Assembly (NCBI GenBank): GCA_022711395.1
Contig: JAKLFA010000005.1
Coordinates: 1-44,409, forward strand
DNA from: Candidatus Omnitrophota bacterium
GTDB taxonomy: Bacteria > Omnitrophota > Gorgyraeia > Zapsychrales > JANLHA01
Length of the DNA stretch: 44,409 nucleotides
Direction of reading: 5' to 3'
The number at the start of each line of letters is the position of its first letter. Positions within the stretch are counted from its first letter, which is position 1. Below are positions 1 to 12,200 of the stretch, one piece after another. The notes beneath the pieces were generated by a model that ran no database searches, had not been told where the DNA came from, and was given only the letters and a program-made list of their open reading frames with translations. The position numbers and the translations under genes are program-made.

Positions 1-1
1 G

Positions 2-229
2 GTTGAAGTTCGTCGTGTTGTGAGGCTGATGGGTAAGGCCAAGAACGATAATCAAAAAGCCCGGATCGTCCGTGTAGCAACAGTCCACATGAACTGGAAC
101 AGCGGCTTGCGTCAGGCGTTGGTGGATGTGAACGGTCAGGATCAGGCGAAGGCCGCAAAGATGTTCATGGATGCGGCAGCTAAGGTTTTGGCGGATAATG
201 CTAAGAAACAACTGGAAGAGCGAGCTTCA
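2..229 (+). other. C-terminal end of an unidentified helical module (partial)
   Basis: About 76 residues remain of a module whose beginning lies before the window. It is rich in Ala, Lys, Val and Gln and looks helical, ending in a charged stretch just before the first TNAAVL motif at 230. I recognise no domain or catalytic motif. It belongs to the same open frame as everything downstream. Confidence 0.6.
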
Positions 230-3200
230 ACCAACGCCGCGGTTTTGGCCACGGGCCATAATATAGAAAGCACGGCCAAGATCATGGACGCTGAAGCTTG
301 GGCACGTCAGGCCAAGAACGTCTTCGAAGATGCTATTCGTAGATTGCTCGCCAAAGCCAGCCAGATCATCCGCTGGTTAAAGATCGCCTTGCGCGTCACA
401 GATAAGAGCGACAAAGCGGTTGCCAAAGAGCAGGCCCGCGTTGAAGAAGCGCCGATTGCCGCCGCACAAGCCAAACGCCCGGCCCGCGTCGGTTCTGTGG
501 TCCACACATCCAGCTCTCATGAGCAGAACCCGAACATGGCTGTCTGGCAGAAATATTTTGAAGGCAAGCTCAGCTTAACGGAAGCGGACCGCATGGGCAA
601 GACAGCTGATGATTATACGGCTGAATTCGCCGCACGGTTCAATGACACGACCGACGCTGCATGGCAGGAATTCCGCGCCGCGGTTGAAGCCAACTCAGTC
701 GATTACGCTGCCTGGGCAAAGGTTTTGGAAACAGCCAAGGCTCAGAACGCTCAGGATGAAAAGGGATCCAATGACGCCGCTCCGGCAGCTGTCGCGGATG
801 TGGCAGAAGTTGCTGTTTTGGAAAACGCTGTTGAGACAACAAGAACAGTGATCAAAGTTGTGGATCTGCAGGCCAATGTGAAGGCCGAAGAGGTGGTTGT
901 CCGGTTTGACCGCTTCGCCTTCTGGGTCCACAGCCTGGTTCAATGGCTGAAGGTGAAGTTGCATGTCACCGATTACAGCGACCGTGCGGTGGCCAAAGAA
1001 CAGAGCCGCGTGGAAGAGTCTCAGCTTCAGCCGACGGGTCCGCCGGCCCGTGCTGGCCGTAAAACCAGCGTCGGGTCTGTGGTCCACACCTCAAGCTCTC
1101 ATGAGCAGGACCCGAACCTGGCCGTCTGGAGACAATATTTTGAAGGGAAACTCGCCCTTACCGAAACTGACCGCATGGGCAAGACCGCTGCTGATTACAG
1201 GGCTGAGATCGCCGCGCGGTTCAACGACGCTAACGATGCTGCATGGCAAGAGTTCCGCGCCGCGGTTGAAAAAGCCCCGTCCGATTATCCGTCAGTCTGG
1301 TCAGAAATTTTAACAGCTGTCAAGACAGCTGAAACACAGACAACCAATTCCGCGGTGCTTGTGTCCCGCCGCAATTTTATCCAGAGCATTGCCGTCGCAG
1401 GCGCCGCGATCCTCGCCTCGGGATGCGCTTCGCCTCTTGAGAAGATGCTCGGCGAATGGTCCACGCTTTCTGTGGAAGAACAGCGCAAAGAGATCGCGGA
1501 CATGAAGGAAGCGGCCGCGGATTTCAAGGCCCTGGATATGAAGGATCTGTTGACCGAACCGGCGCTGGCCTTCCTTGAAACCGAAGCCCGAATTGCCCGC
1601 AAAGACGCGCTGGCCATCCGTACGGTGATGACATCCAACCATATGGACGCGGTCATGGGCCTTTCGACCAGCGCCGCGACCGTGACCAGGGTGATGTTCA
1701 AAGACCTGACGAAGAAGTTCCTGCGCGCCATGCCGTCGATGAAGGATGAATGGCAGAAGGCCTTTGACCTGTTTGAACAGAACCTCTTTGCGGATCAGGA
1801 TGTGGTCATTCTCGTCAACCAGAAGTGGTTTGATAAGACCACGGAAGATGCTTTTAGAATTTCGCAGATGGTGCATGAGGCCGTGCATTGGGCCCAGTTC
1901 GGTCCGCGCGGCGAAAAGGCGTTCGTGATGTTCGGCAAGGGCATGGAAGGTTATCTCGGGGCTCCGGTGGAGCAGGAAGCGTATGGATTGCAGATGCTGT
2001 ATTTGGCTGAGCATGGCAAAGATTGGATCACGATCGCGACATGGTTCGCCGGCAATGAACCGTCCGGAAAGGCCAATGTCGACGGTGTTGCCGCGCAGCG
2101 TTTTGAGCAGACGAAGATGGGCCGCGGATTGAAGAAGATCTGGGTCGAGCGCGTTGAGCCGAAACTGCCGAAAGCGAAAGACAAAATTTCTACAAATGCC
2201 GCGGTGATGGCACCGTTGGCACATCAAAACAGTCCGGTGCTAGGTACACAAGGACAAAACCCGACCGCGAAACGCGGTCAGTTGTTCAATGTCGCGCAGC
2301 GTTGGCCAGAGCCGTTTGTTCATGAAGGGGCGAGAACAGGCGATTCGCTTGAAGCCAACGCTGCAGTGACCAAGTATTTTGAATCCGCGGCTGATAGAGG
2401 CGTGTTATTAAGGAATGAGACACGCACAGACACTGACACAAACACAGTCACAGACACATTACCGGCCTTGCCGGCTTCAAGTTTGCCTGATAATTCACCG
2501 GTGCGCGATCTGCCGGTGCTTCCGGCGATTCCGTTGAGCATTCCGCTCACCGTGCCGCTTCTTGGAAAAACCGACGGCAATAAAAAGGGTGAGGCTTACA
2601 GCATGATCGCCTTTGTTAGGACATTGGGCGGTTCACGCAACGCGATGAGAGCGCCGCGTGATTTGAGCGCGGACACCTTCGGCATGAGGCATTTGGTCAA
2701 TCTGGCGCTTCGCGCGACAGGCCGCAATTTTGCCTCCACAGGTTTGAGTGATGTCGCCCATGCCTTCAGACGCAACGGAACAAATAGCGCGGTTACAAAC
2801 GGTGACGATGATGCGGAAGCAGACAGTTCCCGACGTGCGTCCAAAGGCCTGTCCAAAGAAGAAGCGCGTGAACGCCTCGTATTGCGGCTGAAGATCCTGG
2901 GCTGGACCTTGGCCGGCCTATTGGCTATCGTGTTGATGGCCCTTTCGTATGACCCGGCGAGAAAAGAATTCACCCGATACGCTTTGTTCTCCAAGCTTCA
3001 GGTCATGTTGAGGGAATCCGGCTCTCAGGCGGAGGCCTTTGAGGCGGCCCTGCCCGGGACATCGTTCTCGAAGTATGAACTGGGCCAGAAGTCGTTTGTT
3101 TATGTGTTGCGCTTCCGTCCGGAAAATTACCGCCTGGTCCTCAGCAAGCAGCCTCTTGCCGAGTCGATCGCCACGATCAACGCCCATTATTACAGTTATG

Positions 3201-6200
3201 ATAAAAAGGGCCAGAAGATGCTGGTGGCCATGGCTGTTATCAACGGAAAGTTTGTCGCAGGTTATAATCAAGACGGCGAAACATATATCGGCCCCAGGCC
3301 CAACGGCGCGGCCGGAGCCCTGCTGATCGTCACAAAAGACAGGAACATGAGCATGCACCGGGCGGATATACGCCTGGCGCAGAAGATCGATGCCAAAAGG
3401 AGCGATTTTGAGAGCGTTGTTCAGGCCGGCCCGATGTCCCTGCAGAACGGCCAGATCGTCGAGAGCGGAGTTCTGCGTCAGCGCCTGGGGGCGCGCTCAT
3501 TCGTTGCTGAGCACAATGACGGGTCATGGGCGCTGATCTTTGAGGACGACATGTTCTACGGGATGGTCGGCAATTCCATTCTGGAGACGACCCAGTTCCT
3601 GCAGAAGCTTGGCTTTAAGAGCGCGATGGTCGTGGACGCCGGCAGCCGCGGGACATTCACGGTCAAAGGGAAAGACGGCGTCCTGTTCAGCAAGTCACGC
3701 AAAGAGGAGCCGCTGACTTATTTGAACGTTGTGCCGAATGTTCCGTCGGCGAAAGTCCCTGCCGCTTCACAAAAATTGGCCACCAACCCGGCTGTGCTCA
3801 ATGAAAATGACAGTCACGCGAACAATACGGCACGAACAGGACGCCGTTATTCGGTGAGAACAGTGTTCGGTGCCGCGATCATCGGAATGCTTCTTGTCGC
3901 CGGCGGAACGGCATATTACACGGCATCACGCGAGAACCCATCGATCGCCGCGGCTGTTTCTCAGAACGGAGCGTTTGAGCATCAGGGATTCAAGTTCTAT
4001 CAGATCAGCGAGCAGGGAGGGGAAAAGGTCCTGTTCCGCCTGACAGGCAAGGTCGGCTACGATGAAGCTTTGAACATGATCTATTATGAGGTGGTGGATG
4101 CTGACGGGAAAGCGTTGTCGCTTGAAGAGATCGGCAAGCTTGTCTCCGGCAGCGCGAAAGCCAGAGAATGGCTGACTCAGGCCGGCTGGATGAGGGCTTA
4201 CAATATCGGCAACTTCTTCATGAGCGTGGTCGTCACGAAGACCTACAGCGATCCGGTCCAGCAGGCGATGCATGATGCCAAAGAGAAGGTTAAAGGCACG
4301 GTGAATGGCGCTAAGAATTGGGTCAAACAAAAACGTGTCGACAGCCGTTCCGCCCTGATCGAAGATCTTTTCAGGGGCATGCCTGACAGTCTGCAGCCGT
4401 CGAGCATGTTCCATTTCCGCAAACTGGTCGAAGTCGTTGAGCCGAAGACCTTCTACGTTGAGCCGAAATATGAGCAGGAAAAGATCGAGCTTGTCCCCGC
4501 TCCGATCATCCGTTACGAAGAGTTGAAGCCTTCAAACAGGGGCACCAATCCCGCTGTGTTGATACTAAAGGCGAAGAAGGATGGCGCTGTCAGGATCATC
4601 GGCATCACCGGCCCTGTGGCCAGCGGAAAGAGCGAGGCGGCCAGATATCTTTCTTCACGCGGTTATGCGCATGTCGAGGTCGATCAGATCAGCAGAGATT
4701 TGAGCAAACATGCTCCGGATAGTCTTCGAGAAGAACTTATTGCCGAGTTTGGCATCGAGATCATCAATATCAACGGCGGAACGAATAAGGCGATCGCCTT
4801 TAAGTCCAATGACAGCCTTGCCCGCTATGAGAGGATCATGGTTCCGTTCGTGGCCGGAAAGATCTTAGAGGAGGTCGATCGGTTGATCCGGGCTCAAGCC
4901 AAGGTGATCTTTATAGATTCCGCGCTGCTGCACAAATTTGGGATCGGTGAAGTTTTGGATGAGGTCTGGTATGTGGTCCAAGAAGAAGAAAGACGGAACC
5001 GGAATATTTATTTGCGTGATGCTGCCAAGGGCGTTTCAGCTGAGGCGACCCGCCTGAGTATCGAGCGCCTGAAAGAGACATCGCCTTCGCATGAAGAATA
5101 TTCAGCGATGGCGACACGGACCATTGACAATAACGGAACAAAAGAAGAATTGTTTGCTCAGCTTGACCGCTTGATGGTTCAGGGAGCTAATGCCGCGGTT
5201 TTAATCGAAGAGATTAAAGAGGGTGGAGAGTTAATGGCGCTGGTCGGCCGTGTGAGCGTGGAACTCGCGGGAAGATTCATTCCGCTGACCCAGGATGAGA
5301 AGCTTCCGCTTCAGATTGCGATCAACCAGGGCAAGAAGGGCGATAAGGGCAAGTTCGTTCATTATCACACACCGGCACCGGACCAGAGCGCGCCCCGTCA
5401 GGAAATTTTATATGTCATCTCCGGTCAGATCAAGGCGCTTGTTTATACACTGGAAGGAAAGCTTGTTGAGGAAAGGATCGTCAATGCCGGTGAATTTGTC
5501 CTGTTCGCTCAAGCCCACAATATTGAATTCATGGAAGACTCGAAGATCCTGGAAGTCAAGCAGGGCCCGTATCCGGGGATGGAGAAGGATAAAGTGGTCT
5601 TAACTGGCATTTCCGGAAAAAATAAAGATGTCAACTCTTCTGTTTCGACCAAGGGTGTTTTTGCGCAAGGAGATATCAGTCAAGTGTTCTTTAACTTTGT
5701 GCCTATCTCGCGGGAAGAAGATCCGGACGGCGCAATTCGAATTCGAACAGGCGGAGAAAATTATGTCTTTGGGGTCTATGCAGCTTTGGAAACGGCTTTA
5801 CGCGGGGATCCCCGTATTCAAGCCATCGTTCTTTTAACAAGCCATGATTGTGAACGGTCGAGGGCGACAGAACAAGATGTCCGGAGATACTTAAACCACG
5901 TCGGGATTAAAAATATTGATCAGCGCGTGATCTTTGTGAAAGAGCGGTTCAACGCGGAATTGGTAAGGAATTTATATATTCGCGATCTCTTTGTGATCAA
6001 AGATCCGAAGACGATCTTGATTCCCAAGGAGTTTGATGGTTCGGAGAAAAAACCTTCTGTGACGGCATTTTCGGATGTCCGGAAGATGGCTGCGGCACTG
6101 GGGATGCGCGTGGAACAATCGTCTTTGATCTTTGAGGGAGGAGACCTCGTGTTTGCCGGGCGGACATTGTATATCAGCAGTAAAGCGCTCTTGTCGAATA

Positions 6201-9200
6201 TTCGCGGGTACAGCACTTACAAGAAGGGTCAAGCGATCACCGCGATTGCGCCGTATACGGAAAAGCAGCGCCAGGCAGTGAAGGCCGCGTTCCGCAAAGA
6301 GTTCGGGGTAAAGAAGGTCGTGATCATCGGTGAAGGGGTCCTGGAGAAAGAGTCGTTTCCGTTCTTCCATTTGGACACGTTCCTCGTTCCGGTGTCGGAA
6401 GACTCGGTCCTGCTTTTGGACGCGCGGCAAGGCTGTGAACTGATTTCAAGAACGCTGGCTGAACATCCGGAAGAGCTTGATCAGGCAGAACAGGAATTTT
6501 ATGCGCAGAGGGACCGGGTGATTGCCGCTGGAGTGTTTAAGACGAAGGACATGCTGGAGCGGGAATATTCGTATGATGATGAATTTGACGTCGAGAGACG
6601 GCCGAGTTTGTGCCAATCGCGGATTAGGGGACAGATGTTCATCATTGAAAATGATACACGAAGCATCCAAAAAAATATTCAAACGTTAAAAGAGGATATT
6701 GTTCGTCAAGGAGTCCGGATCGCCGGGACATTGCCGTATGTGGCAATTTCGTTCAGACGGAGATTCACATATTGCAACGCCCCGGCAACGCTGTCTTTGG
6801 GGTCGGCGCACGCCGGCAGGAAGATTTACCTCAGTGTATTGGGGATCAAGACCATGGATGAGCGGGTCGCGTTGTCTCTTGAGAAGAATGGATTTGAAGT
6901 GGTTCCGATCCGCGGAGCGCATGAGTTGCAAATGTTTTCAGGAGGGTATCGCTGCGCCACCAATGAGATCAGGAATTTCGCTCAATGGCAGGTTGCCGGC
7001 AGGCAGCGCAACAGCTCCGTGTTATCGCCGACGGCGGTCGCGTCGGCCACCAACGCGTCGGTCCTGTCCCAGGGGCAGAACCTGTTTGACAACCGGATCG
7101 GCTTGACCGAAAAGGGATCGTTCTTCCTTTATGAGGTCAGGGTCGGAAGCGACAATACCTGGATCGGAAGTTATTCTGTGGCCGGGCCCGGCGAGGTGAT
7201 CAAAAACGGCGGTCTGATCGACTGCGTCTGCTGCATCCTGCTCGATCCGGCAAGGCAGGAGGCCGCTCTGTTCCATGTCCTGCCGTGGCCTTATGGGACT
7301 GAGCATGAGCACGCGGGCCTGTTCAAAATGGCGTTGCGGGACGTCATGTTCGGCATGGGAGTCAACGCCTTGGATCCGTCGGCGACTAAAGCCTTAAAGG
7401 TGGCCTTGTTCCACGGCGGGCTTCAAACACGGGAACTGCGGCTTTCTAATGACACTGAAGCATTGATCGTTTCAGGCTTAACGTCGATCGGCATCACGCA
7501 GGTCGTGACAGACGTCGATCCCCGCTGGCTCGGCAGGGACATCTACATGTTCCCCGAAGGTGGATTGGCTGTTGCCGCGTCAGAGAACAAGGTCATTAAG
7601 GCCTTTGATGTCCTGAATTCACAAAGCGCTGGTTTTGATGCTTCGACCAATGCCGCTGTTCTCATTAACGGAAGCGACAGCCTCGGGACGCTGAAAGCTG
7701 TTGAGGATGTCCGCACTCTTCGGGAAAAAGAAGCGAGGGTCAGGCCGTCGACGTCAAGGGTCCTCTATCAGCTGGCGCAAACAGTCATTTCAGAACAGGG
7801 CCTTAACCAGGCGCTTGAAAATGAATTGTTGGCCTGGGCGCGCGCGGCAAAGGACATGTCTGTCCTGGCGAATATCGCTGTTGGCTGGTTCGCGCCTCTT
7901 TCCGACGGAAGCCATTTCCGAAAGCCGGAGGCGCTTATGAGGGTCCTTGCGGCCGACCATGGTTTGGGACGATCCGCCATCCAGGCGTTAATGGATATTG
8001 CGCTGAGCCGCTATCAGCTCCCGGTTGTTTTGGGCGTGAACCCCAGAGCGCCGCCGGCCTATAGAACACAATTTTCCACCCGGAATGTTTACGGCCTGTC
8101 TGACCCGCAGAAGGCCGGCCTGTATATCTCGAGACTGAAGTCGATCAACATCGATGAGCTGAAAGAATGGCTGACGCACAAGCTTCACAAGAGGACCCAT
8201 GGCAAGGGCCGGGTCCTGAGCATCGTTGTTTATGGGAGTTATATTTACGGCTTCCGCGTCAATCCGTCGGACCTGGATATTATTGCCGTTGTTGACGCTC
8301 CATTGCTGCGTGAGACGGTGGACGCTCTGGAGCCGGTGACATACAGCAATATTCCACGCCGTGTATTTAATTCTGAATACGCGCGAGACACGAAAGAGCT
8401 GGATGTGAAATTTGTTACTTTGGGCATCTTAAAGCAGAGTAAACGGCTCAGCACCAAGGTCGCGAATGCCGGCATCATGCTTCGCGGAAACGGACTTTTT
8501 GGCTTGGATCTTTATTATTCCAATGACGTAAACCGGCTGGCCTGGGCGCATCAGCTGATCAACGACGCGGATTTGATCGCCCGGTTGGACCTGGCGGTGG
8601 TCGAGAACTATGATGAGCACATACAGAGCTGGCTCGGGAAAGGCATGAGGCGGATCTTTGAAGCCAATCAGCTGATTTCCGCGGTGGACCGCGATTCAGC
8701 CTTGTCGCCGGAATTTATGAACGAGCAGATCATAAAGGCCGTTCATTATCTTGAAGGCGGGGTAAAGACCGCTGAATTCAGGGAAGGATTGCGGCGGTTG
8801 TCCCAGAAGATGTTCCGGGCGCTGCTGAAGGCAAAGGTCGTCGCGGCACGGACCCTGCTTCAGAATGGTAAGCTAAGGACATCCGTCAACGCCGCGGTTT
8901 TAAATAACAAAGAGATTTCCTTGGGGCGAGGAAACAATAAAGAAGGCAGTGCAGCAAATGGACACACACACCACACAGTAAGCGGCACAGTCAACACAGC
9001 CAAACGGATCAGCATCATTGCCGCTGCCTTCTTTATTTCTTCTTTCAGCGCCATGGCCCAGGTCACGGGTGAGGCCGGGGTCTTTACGGTCATGAAGACA
9101 GCCGCCGCCGCTCATCCGGCGCTGGTGATTGCGATCGGAGTGATCTTCGCCATCTATCTGGCGTCGTTTATCATCCGCCATGGTTTGGCTTACCGCAAGA

Positions 9201-12200
9201 TGGGTAAACTGCTTTCTCTCAATAAGGGAGCAGACGCGAAAGCCTTGTTCGAAGCGGTTTACGCGGCCGCCTTGAACGCCAATGAAGGATATTCTTCGAC
9301 CCTCACAGCTAAAGAAAAAGCGAACGCGTTCGCCTGGCTTAACAGCCTTGAACGCGTCCGCAAGCGCGACCTGGCTTATATGTATAAGCGCATCCGTCAT
9401 TACCTGGTCTTAAGGGCGCAGGACCTTCTGGATGAGAAGGACCTTGAGAAAGACCTCTTTAAAGTTTCCGTCCGGGCCCGGGCGAATGAAAAAGTATCTG
9501 TTCAGGATATTTTCCTGACGGCTGAGGCGGATGAAGGACTGCTTCCGGCGAGGGTCGCGGAATTGAAAAGGGTCCGCAAGTATTCGATCGATGACGTGCC
9601 GGTCAAGTCCCGCCATTGGTATGCTTATCCGACGGCCAACGCGATGTTCTATGTCTTTTTGATCGTGCCGGTCGTCATCCACGTGGCGGCGCCGTATGTG
9701 ATCGGGATGCTGCCTTTGACGGCGGCTGTTTCCGTGATCGCGGTATCGGTCGTTGCCTGGGGCTTCTTCCTTTATATGGTCTTGCGCACAATTCAGGAGA
9801 TCGCGCAGTCTGGCGCCGTGACCGGTGAGACAACGATCGCTCCCGTGAAAGAACCTGCTTCGGTCAAGATCGCGGATGTTTTCGCAAAGGCGCGTAAGGA
9901 AGGGGCTGTTTCGGGCTTGAAACTTCGGCGGTCCAGCCGTTTGCGAACGATCATGGTCGCGGCCTTCGCGGTCTTCGGAATGCCGTTGACGGCGGCCGGG
10001 CAGGCCATGACGGGCTCGAGCGTTGCCCAGGCGTTTTTTGCCGTCAGTTTTGAGACCCTGGCCGGGGTCGTGATCGGCGGATTGATCGTGGCGGTGATCG
10101 CAAGCGTTATACTGCGCAAAGCCATCGCCCGCGGCCTGGCAGCGCAGAAGGATGCGCAGGAGAATTTGACCGAAGCGACCGCCCAGGAATTGGTGGAGGA
10201 TGGGATCGTGAAGTTCAGACAGACCCTGGGGCTTAATCATGTGGAAGGCGCGGAAAGTGAAGCGTGGACAGTTCCTGCGGCCTATCGTGAAGCGCTGGAG
10301 ATGATGCTTGAGAGCGGGCGTGTTGATGAGCATGAATTGCTGAAGAGGATCATGGCGGATTATGAGAGCCAGCATGGGGCATTGGCGCGTTCCGTTGAGA
10401 GAAATGTTGAAGACGCCGGTCTGATCAACACGGCTCGTCAGGCGCATGAAATTTTGGCCCGTTTCTTAAAGGCTGTTGGCCTTGAGCCGGGTGAGTCATT
10501 TAAAGAATTCCTGCAAAAGGTGCGCAGCGCCGATCAGCTTGGAGCTAATGAAGAAAAAATGGGCATTGCCCTGCCGTTCTATCAGAAGATGATCATCGCT
10601 GAGCGCGTCGGCAAGCGCCTGCAGAAGGGCGAGATGCTCGCTGAGACGCTTGTGCATGAGCGCCTGCATCTGTATATGGGCGTGCTGGATGATCATTTGA
10701 TGGAACTGCTGGTCATAGCGCTCACCAAGGCAGCGTTTAAGGCCGCCGGAGTTTCTGTTTCCACGCTTTCTGATGTTTCCGGCGACAGCGAGATGGAAAG
10801 CCTGGCGGAAACGTTCATGAAATATGAGGATGTCCATTCTCAGGCGTTTAAGGACCTTGTGAGCGCGTTTATCGCCGGCCATTACCGGAAGGTCCACGAG
10901 CTTCTGGCTGTCCGCCTGGTGAATTTGGAAGGCGTGGCCGCGATGTATAAACCGAAAGCCGAGCTTCCGCCGCAGAGCGTCAGCGTTCTCACTGAACTGA
11001 GGCGGCTGACGGAATTTTTGGATAAGGAATTTAAGGCGCAGTCCGCCAAGCCCGACGGACGCGTTCCGGCGCGCCGTATCCGGTTTGTGGAAACGAATTC
11101 GGCTGTTCTTGCTTCCGAGCGCGTGAAAGAACGGCGCCAGTCAGCGGTTGAGTTTGATGAGACATATAAGACCGACAGCGGCTATGCCATGCGCGGATTA
11201 GATACGTATCGCAGTTATCTGAACGGGCTGTTGTTCAGGCCGTTCGATCAGGACCTTAAAGCGTTGCGCGCGCGACATGCCGCCGAGCCTGAAAAGACGG
11301 TCCGTGTCGTGGACATCGGCGCCGGCCATGGCCTGGGCCTGCATCAGACCATGGCTTCCATCGATGAGAACGGTTTGAACGTGGAAGGATACGGCATCAG
11401 CTTGACGGAATTCCCGAGAGGGCATGAGCCGTTCGACGCGGAGCGCCAGGTGCTGGGAGATATTTTTGCGGGGCTTCCGATCGAAAGCGGCAGGATCAAT
11501 CTGGTCGTTTCCATCGCCGGTCCTCAGCCGAGGGACAATGTTGAAGCGCGATCCTGGATCGAAGAGCTGATCCGCGTCTTGGCGTTCAGAGGGGTTGTGT
11601 ATTATCAGATCGATGAGGCGACCGAGGCCCTCATGAACGAAGAACATGTTGCCGCGCTTCTTAAAGAGCAGGGGGTCGAACATAAGGTCCGGACCGTCAG
11701 GCGCAAGGGTGAGAATATACGCTCGTTGCGTTTGCAAAAAGTCGCTGCCACCAACGCCGCGGTGCTGCCGGTTCTGAGCGAAGATGATATGCGCTCCTTT
11801 ATTGCGCAGAACAAACCGTTCGATTATGAGAAGACGCTCGCCGGGATCTATGATCTGGAATGGCAGAAATTCATGGCGCTTGACCGGGTCGATCCGGCCG
11901 CGTTAGGTCGCAACAATTGGTTCAGGGACCGCACGAGAGGGTTCTCTACCATGCTCGTGCTTCCGTCGAACGAAGTGGGAGTTCGCCTGGAAGAGGCGCT
12001 TGCCCGCATTAAGGCCGTGATCCCTCAGGTCAGCATCGCCGAGCTTGAAACGATCGAGTCTCCGCTCTCCGAAGGCCGCGCGTGGTATCAGCACAGGGGC
12101 AATTTCCATGTGACGATCTGCGCGGTTTGCCGAGGAGGCGCTGACCGCAACGAGACCGTGCGAAAGACTCAGCACATCTTTGAGCGCTTAAACGCTTTTG

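Larger units (their letters stand above)
248..1342 (+). other. Module of two tandem approx. 190-residue repeats, unknown function
   Basis: This 365-residue module is an internal duplication. The shared core contains VAKEQ.RVEE, SVVHTSSSHEQ, a YFEGKL segment, a DRMGKT segment and AAWQEFRAAVE, offset by 570-582 nt (SVVH starts near 494 in copy 1 and near 1076 in copy 2). A Trp/Lys-rich amphipathic segment (RWLKIAL near 371, QWLKVKL near 941) opens each core and could touch a membrane. A degenerate motif (SNDAAPAAV at 767) lies between the copies. The conserved HTSSSHEQ block is the best candidate functional site. I recognise no family. Confidence 0.65.
2210..2779 (+). other. Low-complexity linker region with two internal motif copies
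   Basis: Nearly 200 residues with no recognisable fold, cut by motif copies at 2192, 2354 and 2780. It contains a Thr/Asp-rich stretch (about 2420-2458), a Pro/Leu-rich stretch (about 2462-2570) and a 7-bp perfect hairpin at DNA level (2263-2279). It may be the remains of lost modules or a long flexible tether. The frame stays open throughout. Confidence 0.6.

Noticed and set aside
767-793. SNDAAPAAV, resembling the inter-module motif
   Set aside because: It lies between the two tandem repeat copies and may be a decayed motif, but Asp interrupts the pattern, so I did not count it.
2263-2279. Intrinsic terminator at the GC-rich hairpin
   Set aside because: No run of T follows on either strand and coding sequence continues in frame for 42 kb.
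6699-7106. Possible alternative-frame gene on the + strand (135 codons)
   Set aside because: The main frame over the same bases gives the C-terminal half of the pentein domain with its catalytic Cys and two motif copies; the other frame is Arg/Ser-rich shadow.
9410-10447. Long reverse-strand ORF (345 codons), and similar ones at 17471-18478, 43472-44395, 1310-2227 and 35447-36343
   Set aside because: All lie antisense to the well-structured + frame, read as Arg/His/Asp-rich sequence with no recognisable domain, and are expected as shadows of a GC-rich coding strand.
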